A DNA stretch of 64,000 nt, taken from the NCBI RefSeq assembly GCF_001571245.1, contig NZ_BCTK01000006.1, positions 434,001 to 498,000 of the forward strand. Direction: 5' to 3'. The stretch comes from Achromobacter piechaudii NBRC 102461 (GTDB taxonomy: Bacteria > Pseudomonadota > Gammaproteobacteria > Burkholderiales > Burkholderiaceae_B). This document shows positions 39,693 through 47,335 of this stretch, piece after piece (position 1 is the first letter of the stretch; every line of letters begins with the position of its first letter). The notes beneath the pieces were generated by a model. It saw nothing but the letters and a program-made list of their open reading frames with translations. It had not been told where the DNA came from and ran no database searches. The position numbers and the translations under genes are program-made.

Positions 39693-40634
39693 TCACGCGG
39701 GCGTGGCCGTGCGGGCCAGTACGCCCAGCACATTGCGCGCCGCAGCGACGCCCATGTTCACGTACGCGGCGCTCGTCACGCCGCCGATGTGCGGACTGAG
39801 GATGATGCGTGCTTCCTGGTGGAAGGGATGGTCGGCTGCCATGGGTTCGACGGCGAAGCTGTCCAGGCCGGCGGCGCGCACCTGGCCTGATCGCACCGCT
39901 TGCAACAGCGCATCTTCGTCGACCAGGCTGCCGCGCGCGGTGTTGACCAGGACCACGCCAGGCTTGCACCGCGCCAGCGTCGCGGCATTGATCATGCCGC
40001 GATTTTCGTCGGTCAACGGGCAGTGCAGCGACACCACGTCCGCCTCGCGCCAGATCGCATCGAGCGTCGCGGGGGTGAGGTAGTCCGGCAGATCCTGGGC
40101 GTAGGGGTCAAAGCCCAGCACGCGCATATTCAAGCCGTGCGCCATCGCAGCCATCCGCCGGCCAATCGCGCCCAGGCCGATCAGGCCGATGGTCTTGCCT
40201 TCCAGCTCCAGGCTTTTGTGTATGGACTTGTCCCAGTGCCCGGCGCGCATGCGCGCGTCCAGGCCGACGACCGATTTGGCGCAGGCCAGCAGCAGGGCCA
40301 GCGCATGCTCGGCGACGGCCGCGGCGTTCACACCCACCGCCGCCACGACCTGGATGCCGCGCGCGGCGGCGGCCGTCTTGTCGATGGTGTCGGTGCCGCT
40401 GCCATGCTTGGAAATCACGCGCAAGGCGGGCGCCGCGTCCATCGCGGCCGCGCCCACCTTGCTGTAGCGCACGATGATGGCGACCGGGTTGTGCGCGCGG
40501 CACAGGGACACGATGTCTTCTTCAGTGGGCGTCTTGCCCGCGAACACCATGTTGAAATCCCCAAGCAACGCGAGGGCCTCCGGCGCCAGGTCGGCGGCGG
40601 TCACGACGATGCTGGGCTTGGAGGCGGCGTTCAT
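39693..40634 (-). CDS. D-isomer-specific 2-hydroxyacid dehydrogenase (SerA-like fold)
   Basis: The 313-residue NAD-dependent dehydrogenase has the Rossmann motif GKTIGLIGLGAIGRRMAAMA and the family signature VSLHCPLTDENRGMINAATL. The catalytic arginine lies in VNTARGSLVDEDALL, and Glu/His follow in FAVEPM and LSPHIGGVTSAAY. It interconverts a 2-hydroxy acid and a 2-keto acid; substrate unknown. The start at 40634 overlaps the stop of the RraA-like gene (ATGA). With the transporter receptor and aldolase upstream it forms a three-gene organic-acid operon. Confidence 0.9.
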   Translation of the reverse strand: MNAASKPSIVVTAADLAPEALALLGDFNMVFAGKTPTEEDIVSLCRAHNPVAIIVRYSKVGAAAMDAAPALRVISKHGSGTDTIDKTAAAARGIQVVAAVGVNAAAVAEHALALLLACAKSVVGLDARMRAGHWDKSIHKSLELEGKTIGLIGLGAIGRRMAAMAHGLNMRVLGFDPYAQDLPDYLTPATLDAIWREADVVSLHCPLTDENRGMINAATLARCKPGVVLVNTARGSLVDEDALLQAVRSGQVRAAGLDSFAVEPMAADHPFHQEARIILSPHIGGVTSAAYVNMGVAAARNVLGVLARTATPA

Positions 40635-41314
40635 AGCGTTTCGCCTTCCTTCAGGACGCCTGCGGCGCGCAACGCGGCGACCAGCCATTTGGCTTCGGTG
40701 TCGCCGGCCTGGATCGCGGCGATGCGCGCGGCCTCGTCGCGCACCTTCTTTTCGGCGGCCGGCAGCAGCGCTTCGATCCGATCGCGCTCGACCACGACGA
40801 CGCCGTCGGCATCGCCAATGACGAAGTCACCCGGATGGACGGTCACGCCGCCGACCGACACGGGATGGCCGATGCGGCCGGGCACGTTCTTGGTGGGGCC
40901 GTTGGGATTGGTGCCCGCGGCGAACACCGGGTAATCCATCTCGATGATTTCCACCGCGTCGCGCGCCGCGCCATCCATCACCACGCCGGCGATGCCGAGT
41001 TTGCGGCAGGCGTTCATCATGATGGTGCCCATCAGCGCCGCGCTCAGATCGCCCTTGCCGTCGATCACCAGCACGTCGCCCGGCTTGGCCAGCGAAATCG
41101 CCGCATGGATCATGAGGTTGTCGCCGGGCCGCACTTCGACCGTCAAAGCCGTGCCCGCCACCTTCATGCCGGGATGCAGGGGGCGGATGCGGCCGTGCAG
41201 CGCGCCGCGCCGGCCGGCTACGTCGGCCAGGATGGCCGGTTGCAGCGCCGAGGCGCGCTGTACGACGTCGGCATCGACGCGGGGAAAGTCCTTGATGATG
41301 TCCGGGTTGGCCAT
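40631..41314 (-). CDS. RraA/HMG-aldolase family protein (probable 4-hydroxy-2-oxo acid aldolase)
   Basis: The 227-residue protein belongs to the RraA-like fold that includes 4-carboxy-4-hydroxy-2-oxoadipate/HMG aldolases. It shows AGTALTVEVRPGDNLMIHAA, GDVLVIDGKGDLSAALMG and AGVVMDGAARDAVEI. The G-x20-RD metal/pyruvate site typical of the aldolases is present, which RraA proper (the RNase E inhibitor) lacks. Together with the hydroxyacid dehydrogenase it may cleave or process a hydroxy-oxo diacid delivered by the TTT receptor. The exact substrate is unknown. Confidence 0.85.
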   Translation of the reverse strand: MANPDIIKDFPRVDADVVQRASALQPAILADVAGRRGALHGRIRPLHPGMKVAGTALTVEVRPGDNLMIHAAISLAKPGDVLVIDGKGDLSAALMGTIMMNACRKLGIAGVVMDGAARDAVEIIEMDYPVFAAGTNPNGPTKNVPGRIGHPVSVGGVTVHPGDFVIGDADGVVVVERDRIEALLPAAEKKVRDEAARIAAIQAGDTEAKWLVAALRAAGVLKEGETL

Positions 41315-41408
41315 GTGTGTTCCTGTCTTAAAAAATGAGATGCGTCGGGATAAGGCGGGCTGATGCCGGCTTTGCGGTCGAAGAGGAGTAGCGCTTGGGC
41401 ATGGCCGG

Positions 41409-42377
41409 TCACTCGACTTTCGCGCCCGAATCCTTGACGATCTTGCCCCAGCGGGCGCGGTCGTCGTGGATCAGCTTGGCGAACTCTTCGGGCGAGCTGG
41501 TCAGCACACGCGCGCCTTGCTCCTGGTATTTCGTGCGCAGTTCCGGGGTTTGAAGCGCCTTGTTGAATTCGGCGTTCAGGCGTTGCACGATGTCTTGCGG
41601 CGTGCCGGCCGGCACGGCCAGGCCGAACCATGTCACCGCTTCGAAGCCGGGAAAGCCGCGTTCGGCAATGGTGGGCACGTCGGGCATGTCCGGCACGCGC
41701 TGGGCCGAGGTCACTGCCAGCGCCCGCATCTTGCCGTTGCGCACGTGGCCGATCAGGGTGGGAACAGACGACAGGTACATGTCGATCTGGCCGCCGATCA
41801 GATCGTTGGAAGCCTGCGCCGCGCCTTTGTAGGGGATATGCGTGAGCTGGATGCCCGCGGCATTCTGCAACTGAACGGCGGCCAGATGCGCCACCGTGCC
41901 GTTGCCCGAGCTGGCGAAGTTCAGGATCCCGGGCTTGGCCTTGGCCGCCGCGATCATGTCATCGAACGTCTTGAGCGGGGAGTTGGCCGGCACCACGATC
42001 ACCAGCGGTGCATCCGCCACCAGCCCGATGGCGTTGAGATCCTTCTCGGGGTCGTAGGGCAGCTTGGCATAGAGCGTGGGGTTGATCGCCAGGTTGCTGG
42101 TCTGGCCCAGCACCAGGGAATAGCCGTCCGGTGCGGATTTGGCCACCGCGTCCACGCCGATGTTGCCGCCCGAGCCAGGCCGGTTCTCGGTCACGATGTT
42201 CCAGCCGGTGTTGCCGGCCACCTTGATGGCGGCTTCGCGCGCCAGCACGTCGGTGCCGCCGCCGGGCGGGAACGGCACGATCAGGCGGATCGGCTTGTCG
42301 GGGTAGCCCTGGGCAGCGGCCAGGCTGGTCATGCACAACAGGGCCAGGCCCGAAAGAACACGTGCGAACGGCTTCAT
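41409..42377 (-). CDS. Bug/TctC family tripartite tricarboxylate transporter receptor
   Basis: The 322-residue periplasmic receptor has a signal peptide (FARVLSGLALLCMTSLAAAQ, cleavage near residue 22) and the family pattern YPDKPIRLIVPFPPGGGTDVLAR, ENRPGSGGNIGVDAVAKSAPDGY and NPTLYAKLPYDPEKDL. Such receptors bind carboxylates. No TctA/TctB membrane genes are nearby, as is common for the many orphan Bug proteins of Bordetella and relatives. It starts at ATG 42377 and is the first gene of the operon, opposite the IclR regulator, whose operator lies in between. Confidence 0.92.
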   Translation of the reverse strand: MKPFARVLSGLALLCMTSLAAAQGYPDKPIRLIVPFPPGGGTDVLAREAAIKVAGNTGWNIVTENRPGSGGNIGVDAVAKSAPDGYSLVLGQTSNLAINPTLYAKLPYDPEKDLNAIGLVADAPLVIVVPANSPLKTFDDMIAAAKAKPGILNFASSGNGTVAHLAAVQLQNAAGIQLTHIPYKGAAQASNDLIGGQIDMYLSSVPTLIGHVRNGKMRALAVTSAQRVPDMPDVPTIAERGFPGFEAVTWFGLAVPAGTPQDIVQRLNAEFNKALQTPELRTKYQEQGARVLTSSPEEFAKLIHDDRARWGKIVKDSGAKVE

Positions 42378-42411
42378 GGTTTGTCTCCGATGTTGTTTTT
42401 GATGGCGCTCA

Positions 42412-42440
42412 TTGTGAGTTCGTGTTCCGCTCAATACAAT
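42412..42440 (+). promoter_or_regulatory. sigma70 promoter of the IclR-type regulator
   Basis: TTGTGA (42412-42417) and TACAAT (42435-42440) are separated by 17 nt. The predicted start is near 42447, inside the palindromic operator, so the regulator should repress itself. Confidence 0.65.
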
Positions 42441-42460
42441 ACGAGTTCGTATAGCGGAAC
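42424..42460. promoter_or_regulatory. palindromic IclR-family operator
   Basis: GTTCCGCT (42424-42431) and AGCGGAAC (42453-42460) are perfect inverted repeats, with a nested palindrome ATACGA-GT-TCGTAT (42439-42452). GTTCCG/CGGAAC half-sites are the usual target of IclR-family proteins. The element covers the -10 and start site of the regulator and lies 47 bp from the divergent receptor gene, so it can control both. Confidence 0.8.
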
Positions 42461-43198
42461 ATGTTGCGTATGACGAACGATGATATGACCCCAGAAGCAG
42501 GCGACGCAGGGGTGGTGGCGGTGCGTCGCGCGATGCGCATCCTGGAAGCCTTTGGCGTGGATGACGCGTTCCTGTCCCTGGCGGAATTGAGCCGCCGCAC
42601 CGGTTGTCACCGGTCCACGGTGCTGCGCCTGGCGCGCACGCTGGCCATGGACGATTACCTGGCGCAGCGGCCTGATGGCACCTGGCGTCTGGCGCGGGCC
42701 GCTGGCTGGCTGGGGGCTTGCTACCAGGCCACGTTCAACATCGCCGAGGTCGTCCAGCCCATCCTGCGCGAGCTGTCGGCGGCGACGGGCGAGAGCGCAA
42801 CGTTCTATGTGCGCGAGGGCAAGCAGCGGATTTGCATGGCGCGGGTGGAAGGGCCGAAGTCGATCCGGCATCACGTGCGCGTGGGCGCCGCGCTGCCATT
42901 GGAACTTGGCAGCCCGGGCCGGGTACTGCTCGCGTTTTCTGGCGAACCGGGCGAACCCTACGAGTCGGTGCGCCGCGCGGGCTACATGATGTCGCTGGGG
43001 GAACGCGAAGCGGAAGTGTCCAGCATCTCCGCGCCCGTATACGGCATCAATTGGACGCTGCAAGGGGCGCTCTGCATTTCGGGGCCGATATCGCGCCTGA
43101 CCGAAAGCGTGTTGCTTGAACTGAAAGAGCCCATTCTTGCGGCGGCGAGTCGATTGTCGCGGTCGATGATGGGAGCAAGGCAGGGGCAGGCTGCCTGA
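42461..43198 (+). CDS. IclR family transcriptional regulator
   Basis: The 245-residue regulator has an N-terminal winged helix (about residues 20-85; AVRRAMRILEAFGVDDAFLSL, LSRRTGCHRSTVLRLARTLAM) and the IclR effector domain (GESATFYVREGKQRICMARVEG, HHVRVGAALPLELGSPGRVL). The ATG at 42461 directly abuts the operator. ATG codons at 42470 and 42485 are alternative starts, and none has a good SD. Divergent position and the operator indicate control of the TTT receptor-aldolase-dehydrogenase operon. The effector is probably a carboxylate from that pathway. Confidence 0.92.
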   Translation: MLRMTNDDMTPEAGDAGVVAVRRAMRILEAFGVDDAFLSLAELSRRTGCHRSTVLRLARTLAMDDYLAQRPDGTWRLARAAGWLGACYQATFNIAEVVQPILRELSAATGESATFYVREGKQRICMARVEGPKSIRHHVRVGAALPLELGSPGRVLLAFSGEPGEPYESVRRAGYMMSLGEREAEVSSISAPVYGINWTLQGALCISGPISRLTESVLLELKEPILAAASRLSRSMMGARQGQAA

Positions 43199-43300
43199 CC
43201 GCGTGATCGCGTGACGGCTTGTCGAGATTGTCGGAGTCTGACGCGCGTGGCAGGGCGTCCTGATCTTTCAGGCCCGCCCGCGACGTATTGATGAGGAAGG

Positions 43301-43328
43301 GCGCGGCGTGCGTTCAAGCACGCCGCGC
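43301..43328 (-). terminator. hairpin at the 3' end of pgi
   Basis: GCGCGGCGTGC (43301-43311) pairs perfectly with GCACGCCGCGC (43318-43328) around GTTCAA, 5 nt after the pgi stop on the minus strand. Only a short pyrimidine run follows (CCTTCCTC), so termination may be partial. Confidence 0.6.
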
Positions 43329-43332
43329 GCCG

Positions 43333-44886
43333 CTACTGCCGCCGCGCGATCGCGTCGATCCAGAAGCGGGTCGAGGGATCTTGCTGACTGGCCTGCGGCG
43401 AATCCAGCTCGCGCATGATGCCCTTGGCCAGGGCCTTGCCAAATTCCACGCCCCATTGATCGAACGGATTGATGCCCCAGATCACGCCCTGCGTGAACAC
43501 CTTGTGCTCGTACAGCGCCAGCAGCGCACCCAGCGTGTAGGCCTCCAGACGCGGCAGCACGATCAATGTGGAGGGACGCCCACCGGGGTGCACCCGGTGT
43601 TGCGCAAGCACCCGTGCGCGTGACGGGTCGCTTTCCGTGGCCGACGTTTCCGCCAGCGCTTCCTCGAAGGACTTGCCACGCAGCAACGCGGAGCGTTGCG
43701 CCAGGCAGTTGGCGATCAGCAGTTCGTGATGGCGCGCGTAGGCGTGGTCCGGCTGCTCGCAAAGAATGAAGTCCACGGGCGCGCCCTTGGCATCCTGGTG
43801 CAACCACTGGAAAAACGTGTGCTGGCAGTCCGTGCCCGCCATGCCCCAGATGGCCGCTCCGGTCGGCACGCCGGCCGGGCTGCCATCGGCCGTCGCGACC
43901 TTGCCCAGCGATTCCATTTCCAGCTGCTGCGCCCACGGCACGATGTGATAAAGCCGCGAATCGTAGGGCGCGATCACCAGCGAGTCATAGCCCAGCACGC
44001 TACGGTTGACCACCCCCGCCAGCGCCAGTTGCATGGGCGCGTTCTGCGCCACGGGCGCCGTGCGGAAATGCTCGTCCATGGCCGCCGCGCCCGCCAGCAA
44101 CTGATCGAAGGCTTCATTGCCCAGCGCCAGCGCAATGGGTAGGCCGATGGCGGACCACAACGAATAACGGCCGCCCACCCAATCCCAGATCTGGAAGATG
44201 TGGTCGGGCAAGATGCCCAGGTTGAGCGCGGCCTCGACGTTGGAGGTGATCGCCACCACCTGCTTGATCGGGTCCGCCACGCCGGCGTCGCGCAACCAGT
44301 TCATGGCGACTTCGGCGTTGGCCAGCGGCTCGGTCGTGGTGAAGGACTTCGATGCGACGATGACCAGGGTGTCGTGCGGATCCAGCCGGCTCATGGCGTC
44401 GGCGACGGAATGCGAATCCACGTTCGACGCAAAGCGTACTTCGCGCCGCGCGCCGCCATGACGCAGCGCGCGCGTCACCATGCGCGGTCCCCAATCGCTG
44501 CCGCCGATGCCCAGATGCAGCACGTAGCCATAGCGGTCGGTGCGGTCGGCTTCGCGCACGAATTCGCGCAGCCGATCACGTTCGGCCTGGACTGTCTTTG
44601 CCACGGCAGCGGGAGGCTCGGGCGCGCGCAGGGCGGTGTGCCAGGCTGCGCGGTCTTCGGTCCAGTTGGCGTGGCCGCCGTCGAACAGCAAGGCGCGCGC
44701 GGCGTCGAAATCCTGCTGCGCGAGCAGCGCTTCGGATGCCTCGCTCAGGGCGGGCGAATGCGCCTGGGTGCTCAGGTCCAGCCGCAGCCCCGGCGCATTG
44801 ATGACCCGAAGCTGCTCGCCGCGCAGAGGCGCGGCTTTGGCCGTTGCGGTGAAGTGTTGCCAGGCCGGACTGTCCGATAGCGACAT
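43333..44886 (-). CDS. pgi: glucose-6-phosphate isomerase
   Basis: Pgi interconverts glucose-6-phosphate and fructose-6-phosphate. The 517-residue product has the family signatures: LHLGIGGSDWGPRMV, VIVASKSFTTTEPLANAEVAM, WDWVGGRYSLWSAIGLPIAL, and QLEMESLGKVATADG with the active-site glutamate region. The start at 44886 (MSLSDSPAWQHF) lies 7 nt downstream of the phosphohexomutase stop; a longer frame exists but overlaps that gene. The pair pgm-pgi feeds hexose phosphates into glycan precursors and central metabolism, which also fits the polysaccharide cluster upstream. Confidence 0.96.
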   Translation of the reverse strand: MSLSDSPAWQHFTATAKAAPLRGEQLRVINAPGLRLDLSTQAHSPALSEASEALLAQQDFDAARALLFDGGHANWTEDRAAWHTALRAPEPPAAVAKTVQAERDRLREFVREADRTDRYGYVLHLGIGGSDWGPRMVTRALRHGGARREVRFASNVDSHSVADAMSRLDPHDTLVIVASKSFTTTEPLANAEVAMNWLRDAGVADPIKQVVAITSNVEAALNLGILPDHIFQIWDWVGGRYSLWSAIGLPIALALGNEAFDQLLAGAAAMDEHFRTAPVAQNAPMQLALAGVVNRSVLGYDSLVIAPYDSRLYHIVPWAQQLEMESLGKVATADGSPAGVPTGAAIWGMAGTDCQHTFFQWLHQDAKGAPVDFILCEQPDHAYARHHELLIANCLAQRSALLRGKSFEEALAETSATESDPSRARVLAQHRVHPGGRPSTLIVLPRLEAYTLGALLALYEHKVFTQGVIWGINPFDQWGVEFGKALAKGIMRELDSPQASQQDPSTRFWIDAIARRQ

Positions 44887-44893
44887 GAGCGGA

Positions 44894-46288
44894 TCAGAAC
44901 GGCAATGTGGCTTCTGGCGCGAGCTTGCCCAGTTCGCGGCGGAAATCGGCCTGGATGCGCTGGAGCGCCTCGGGGTTTTCCGCTTCAAAGCGCAGCACGA
45001 CGACGGGCGTGGTGTTGGACGGGCGGGCCAGGCCAAAGCCATCGGCATATTCCGCGCGCACGCCGTCGATGGTGATGACGCGGCGGGCGTCGGGGAACTG
45101 GCCCTGGTCCTGCAAGGCCTTGACCAGCGTGAACGGCTGGCCTTCTTCCATTTCCAGCTTCAGCTCGGGCGTGGAGACGTCCTGCGGCAGTGCTTCCAGC
45201 GGGGCGCAGGCGTCGGCATGGCGCGACACGATTTCCAAGAGGCGCGCGCCGGTGTAGAGGCCATCGTCAAAGCCGTACCAACGTTCCTTGAAGAAGATGT
45301 GGCCGCTCATTTCGCCGGCCAGCGGCGCGCCGGTTTCGGCAAGCTTGGCCTTGACCAGCGAATGCCCCGTCTTCCACATCAGCGGAACGCCGCCGGCCGC
45401 TTCCACGGACAGCCCCACGTGCCGGCTGCACTTGACGTCATAGATGATGGTGGCGCCGGGGTTGCGGTCCAGCACATCGCGGGCGAACAACACCAGTTGG
45501 CGGTCCGGCCAGATGATCTGGCCCGATTTGGTCACCACGCCCAGGCGGTCGCCGTCGCCGTCAAACGCCAGGCCCAGCTCGCAGTCGGTTTCGGCCACGC
45601 ATTTGATGAGGTCTTGCAGGTTCTTGGGTTCGGCCGGGTCCGGATGGTGGTTGGGGAAGGTGCCGTCCACTTCGCAGAACAGTTCAGTGACTTCGCAGCC
45701 CAGCGCGCGGAACAGTTGCGGTGCGACCGCGCCGGCCACGCCGTTGCCGCAGTCGATCGCGATCTTCATGGGGCGCGCCAGCTTCACGCCGGACGCCACG
45801 CGCGCGATGTACGACGCAACCAGATCCAGCTGGCGGCGCGTGCCGGCGCGTTCGGCCGGGGCGGGGCTGGCGCCATTCATGGCGGCGCCCAGCGCCTGCA
45901 CGTCTTCGCCAAACAGGGCGCGGCCGCCCATCATCATCTTGAAGCCGTTGTACTTGGGCGGGTTGTGGCTGCCGGTAATGGCGACGCCCGACCCGGTCTG
46001 CATGATGTTCGCGGCGAAGTACACCAGCGGCGTAGGCACCATGCCGACATCCAGCGTATCGACCCCGCCTTCCAGCATGCCTTCCTGCAAGGCGTCGGAC
46101 AGCATCTCGCTGCTCAGGCGGCCATCGCGGCCCACCACCAGGGTCTGCACGCCTTCTTCGCGGGCGCGGGCGGCAAGCGCCACGCCCAGTGCGCGCGCGA
46201 ACGTCGCGTCGATCAGATCCGGCACGGTGCCGCGAATGTCATACGCCTTGAATACGGAAGCGGGAAATTTCGTGCTGTTGTTGCCCAC
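44894..46288 (-). CDS. phosphomannomutase/phosphoglucomutase (AlgC-like)
   Basis: The 464-residue alpha-D-phosphohexomutase interconverts hexose 1- and 6-phosphates. It shows the phosphoserine loop AITGSHNPPKYNGFKM, the metal-binding loop AFDGDGDRLGVV, the sugar loop GEMSGHIFF and the phosphate-binding RPSNTTPVVVLRFE. The N-terminus KFPASVFKAYDIRGTVPDL is that of AlgC/ManB dual-specificity enzymes. I chose GTG 46288, because AAGGA lies 6 nt upstream and the family N-terminus follows. It is the first gene of the pgm-pgi pair. Confidence 0.94.
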   Translation of the reverse strand: MGNNSTKFPASVFKAYDIRGTVPDLIDATFARALGVALAARAREEGVQTLVVGRDGRLSSEMLSDALQEGMLEGGVDTLDVGMVPTPLVYFAANIMQTGSGVAITGSHNPPKYNGFKMMMGGRALFGEDVQALGAAMNGASPAPAERAGTRRQLDLVASYIARVASGVKLARPMKIAIDCGNGVAGAVAPQLFRALGCEVTELFCEVDGTFPNHHPDPAEPKNLQDLIKCVAETDCELGLAFDGDGDRLGVVTKSGQIIWPDRQLVLFARDVLDRNPGATIIYDVKCSRHVGLSVEAAGGVPLMWKTGHSLVKAKLAETGAPLAGEMSGHIFFKERWYGFDDGLYTGARLLEIVSRHADACAPLEALPQDVSTPELKLEMEEGQPFTLVKALQDQGQFPDARRVITIDGVRAEYADGFGLARPSNTTPVVVLRFEAENPEALQRIQADFRRELGKLAPEATLPF

Positions 46289-46608
46289 GACGATTCCTTG
46301 AAAAGGGTTGCAGCGCTGGTCTCGATTGGGCCTAGTGGTAAACCCGCATATCAAAACCCGCCAGAGTTAATCTTCAAACCTGAATTATCCCCCATCGGCG
46401 CATGGTCCTCATCCGACGGGAGCAGTAGGGCGTCTTAACGGTGGCGCCCGCCCCGGATTGGTGCATCGCCCCTGCGGATACGCGTTGATCCGGTGCGTCG
46501 GCAGCGGGGCGCGAGGGGCCTGCCGCAGGCGTCGCTCCATGGCACACAAATTGCTCGTCATCCGAAGGTGATACGCTTGCGCTGCAAGCAGAAAGACCGG
46601 GAGAGGCC
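46289..46608. other. divergent intergenic region
   Basis: This 320-bp region must contain the promoters for the phosphohexomutase (minus) and the biotin-carboxylase-like gene (plus). I see no clear consensus promoter; TTGAAG-N17-TTGATA on the minus strand is weak. GCCTGC-CGCAGGC (about 46529-46541) can form a small stem. No gene or RNA is supported. Confidence 0.5.
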
Positions 46609-47238
46609 ATGGGAGCCAAAGTTTCTACTGTGATGTCATCGGGGGGCGCCAGCAGCCGGCGCGGTCCCCCCACGGACTATGCCGGGCCCGCCGCGGGGCG
46701 TGAACGCCGGCTTGATATCCATGTATTCGTATCCGAGACGGGTGAAATGGTCGCCGGCCGCGCGTGGGAACGCTGCGTCTGGCGCGAGGCCCGCGTGCTG
46801 ATCGCCGAATGTCCGGCGCCGCAGTTGCCGTCCTCCATCGAAACCGCATTGCGCCGGATTGCCGCCGACGTCGCCCGCGATCGCGGCTGGCACGGTACGG
46901 GCGCGGTGGCGTTTTCGCTGGATGACCGCAGCGGCGTGTTCCGCGTCATCGGCGCCGAGGCGCAAGCGCATTCAGGCGCCATGGTCGCCAGCCCCGACGC
47001 CATGGGGGCGCACGCGCTGGAACTGCGCATCGACGGTTGCGTCGACCGCCGCCTGCCATGCACGCGCCTGCTGGTCTGCGGCGAAACGCGTGGCGAGGCG
47101 CTGCGCCGCGCTTATCGCGCCTTGTCCGAAATGCCGGGCCCCGCAGGCACCGACCGCGCTTTCCTCATGAACCGCATCGCCTCGCGCGCCTATTGTTCGG
47201 GCCTGACCGGCACGCGGCTGGACCAGGCCGTCGGCTAG
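46609..47238 (+). CDS. degenerate biotin-carboxylase-like protein (ATP-grasp C-terminal half)
   Basis: The 209-residue product aligns by eye with the C-terminal half of biotin carboxylase. RRLDIHVFVSETGEMVAG matches the AccC segment HVEIQVLADGQGNAI; IAECPAPQL matches EEAPAPGI; GWHGTGAVAFSLDD matches GYRGAGTFEFLFE; AHALELRIDG matches GHAVECRINAED; and RLLVCGETRGEALRRAYRAL matches [20 protein letters not shown]. The catalytic stretch that reads FIEMNTRIQVEH in AccC is here FRVIGAEAQAHSG, so the metal- and biotin-site Glu, Asn and Arg are lost. The N-terminal domain and ATP lid are absent, and a loop of about 45 residues is deleted. The frame is intact with SD GGGAG upstream, so it may be expressed. 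Function unknown. Confidence 0.75.
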   Translation: MGAKVSTVMSSGGASSRRGPPTDYAGPAAGRERRLDIHVFVSETGEMVAGRAWERCVWREARVLIAECPAPQLPSSIETALRRIAADVARDRGWHGTGAVAFSLDDRSGVFRVIGAEAQAHSGAMVASPDAMGAHALELRIDGCVDRRLPCTRLLVCGETRGEALRRAYRALSEMPGPAGTDRAFLMNRIASRAYCSGLTGTRLDQAVG

Positions 47239-47246
47239 CGCGGCGC

Positions 47247-47276
47247 TTTCAGCCCGCGCGAATGAGCCCCTACAAT
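47247..47276 (+). promoter_or_regulatory. possible promoter of the FAD-linked dehydrogenase gene
   Basis: TACAAT (47271-47276) lies 18 nt after a weak TTTCAG (47247-47252). Confidence 0.4.
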
Positions 47277-47299
47277 AGCCCGCACATCCCTAGACCCGT

Positions 47300-47317
47300 G
47301 CCTGGGCGCGCCCAGGC
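47300..47317 (+). promoter_or_regulatory. 18-bp perfect palindrome in the leader of the FAD-linked dehydrogenase
   Basis: GCCTGGGCGCGCCCAGGC is a perfect inverted repeat between the predicted -10 and the start codon (47336). It could be an operator or fold as a 7-bp hairpin in the mRNA leader. Confidence 0.5.
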
Positions 47318-47335
47318 CATTCTTGTGCGGCGCCT

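Noticed and set aside
41409..42377. Receptor gene as evidence for a complete tripartite tricarboxylate transporter here
   Set aside because: No TctA or TctB membrane genes are found within reach; orphan Bug receptors are common in this group.
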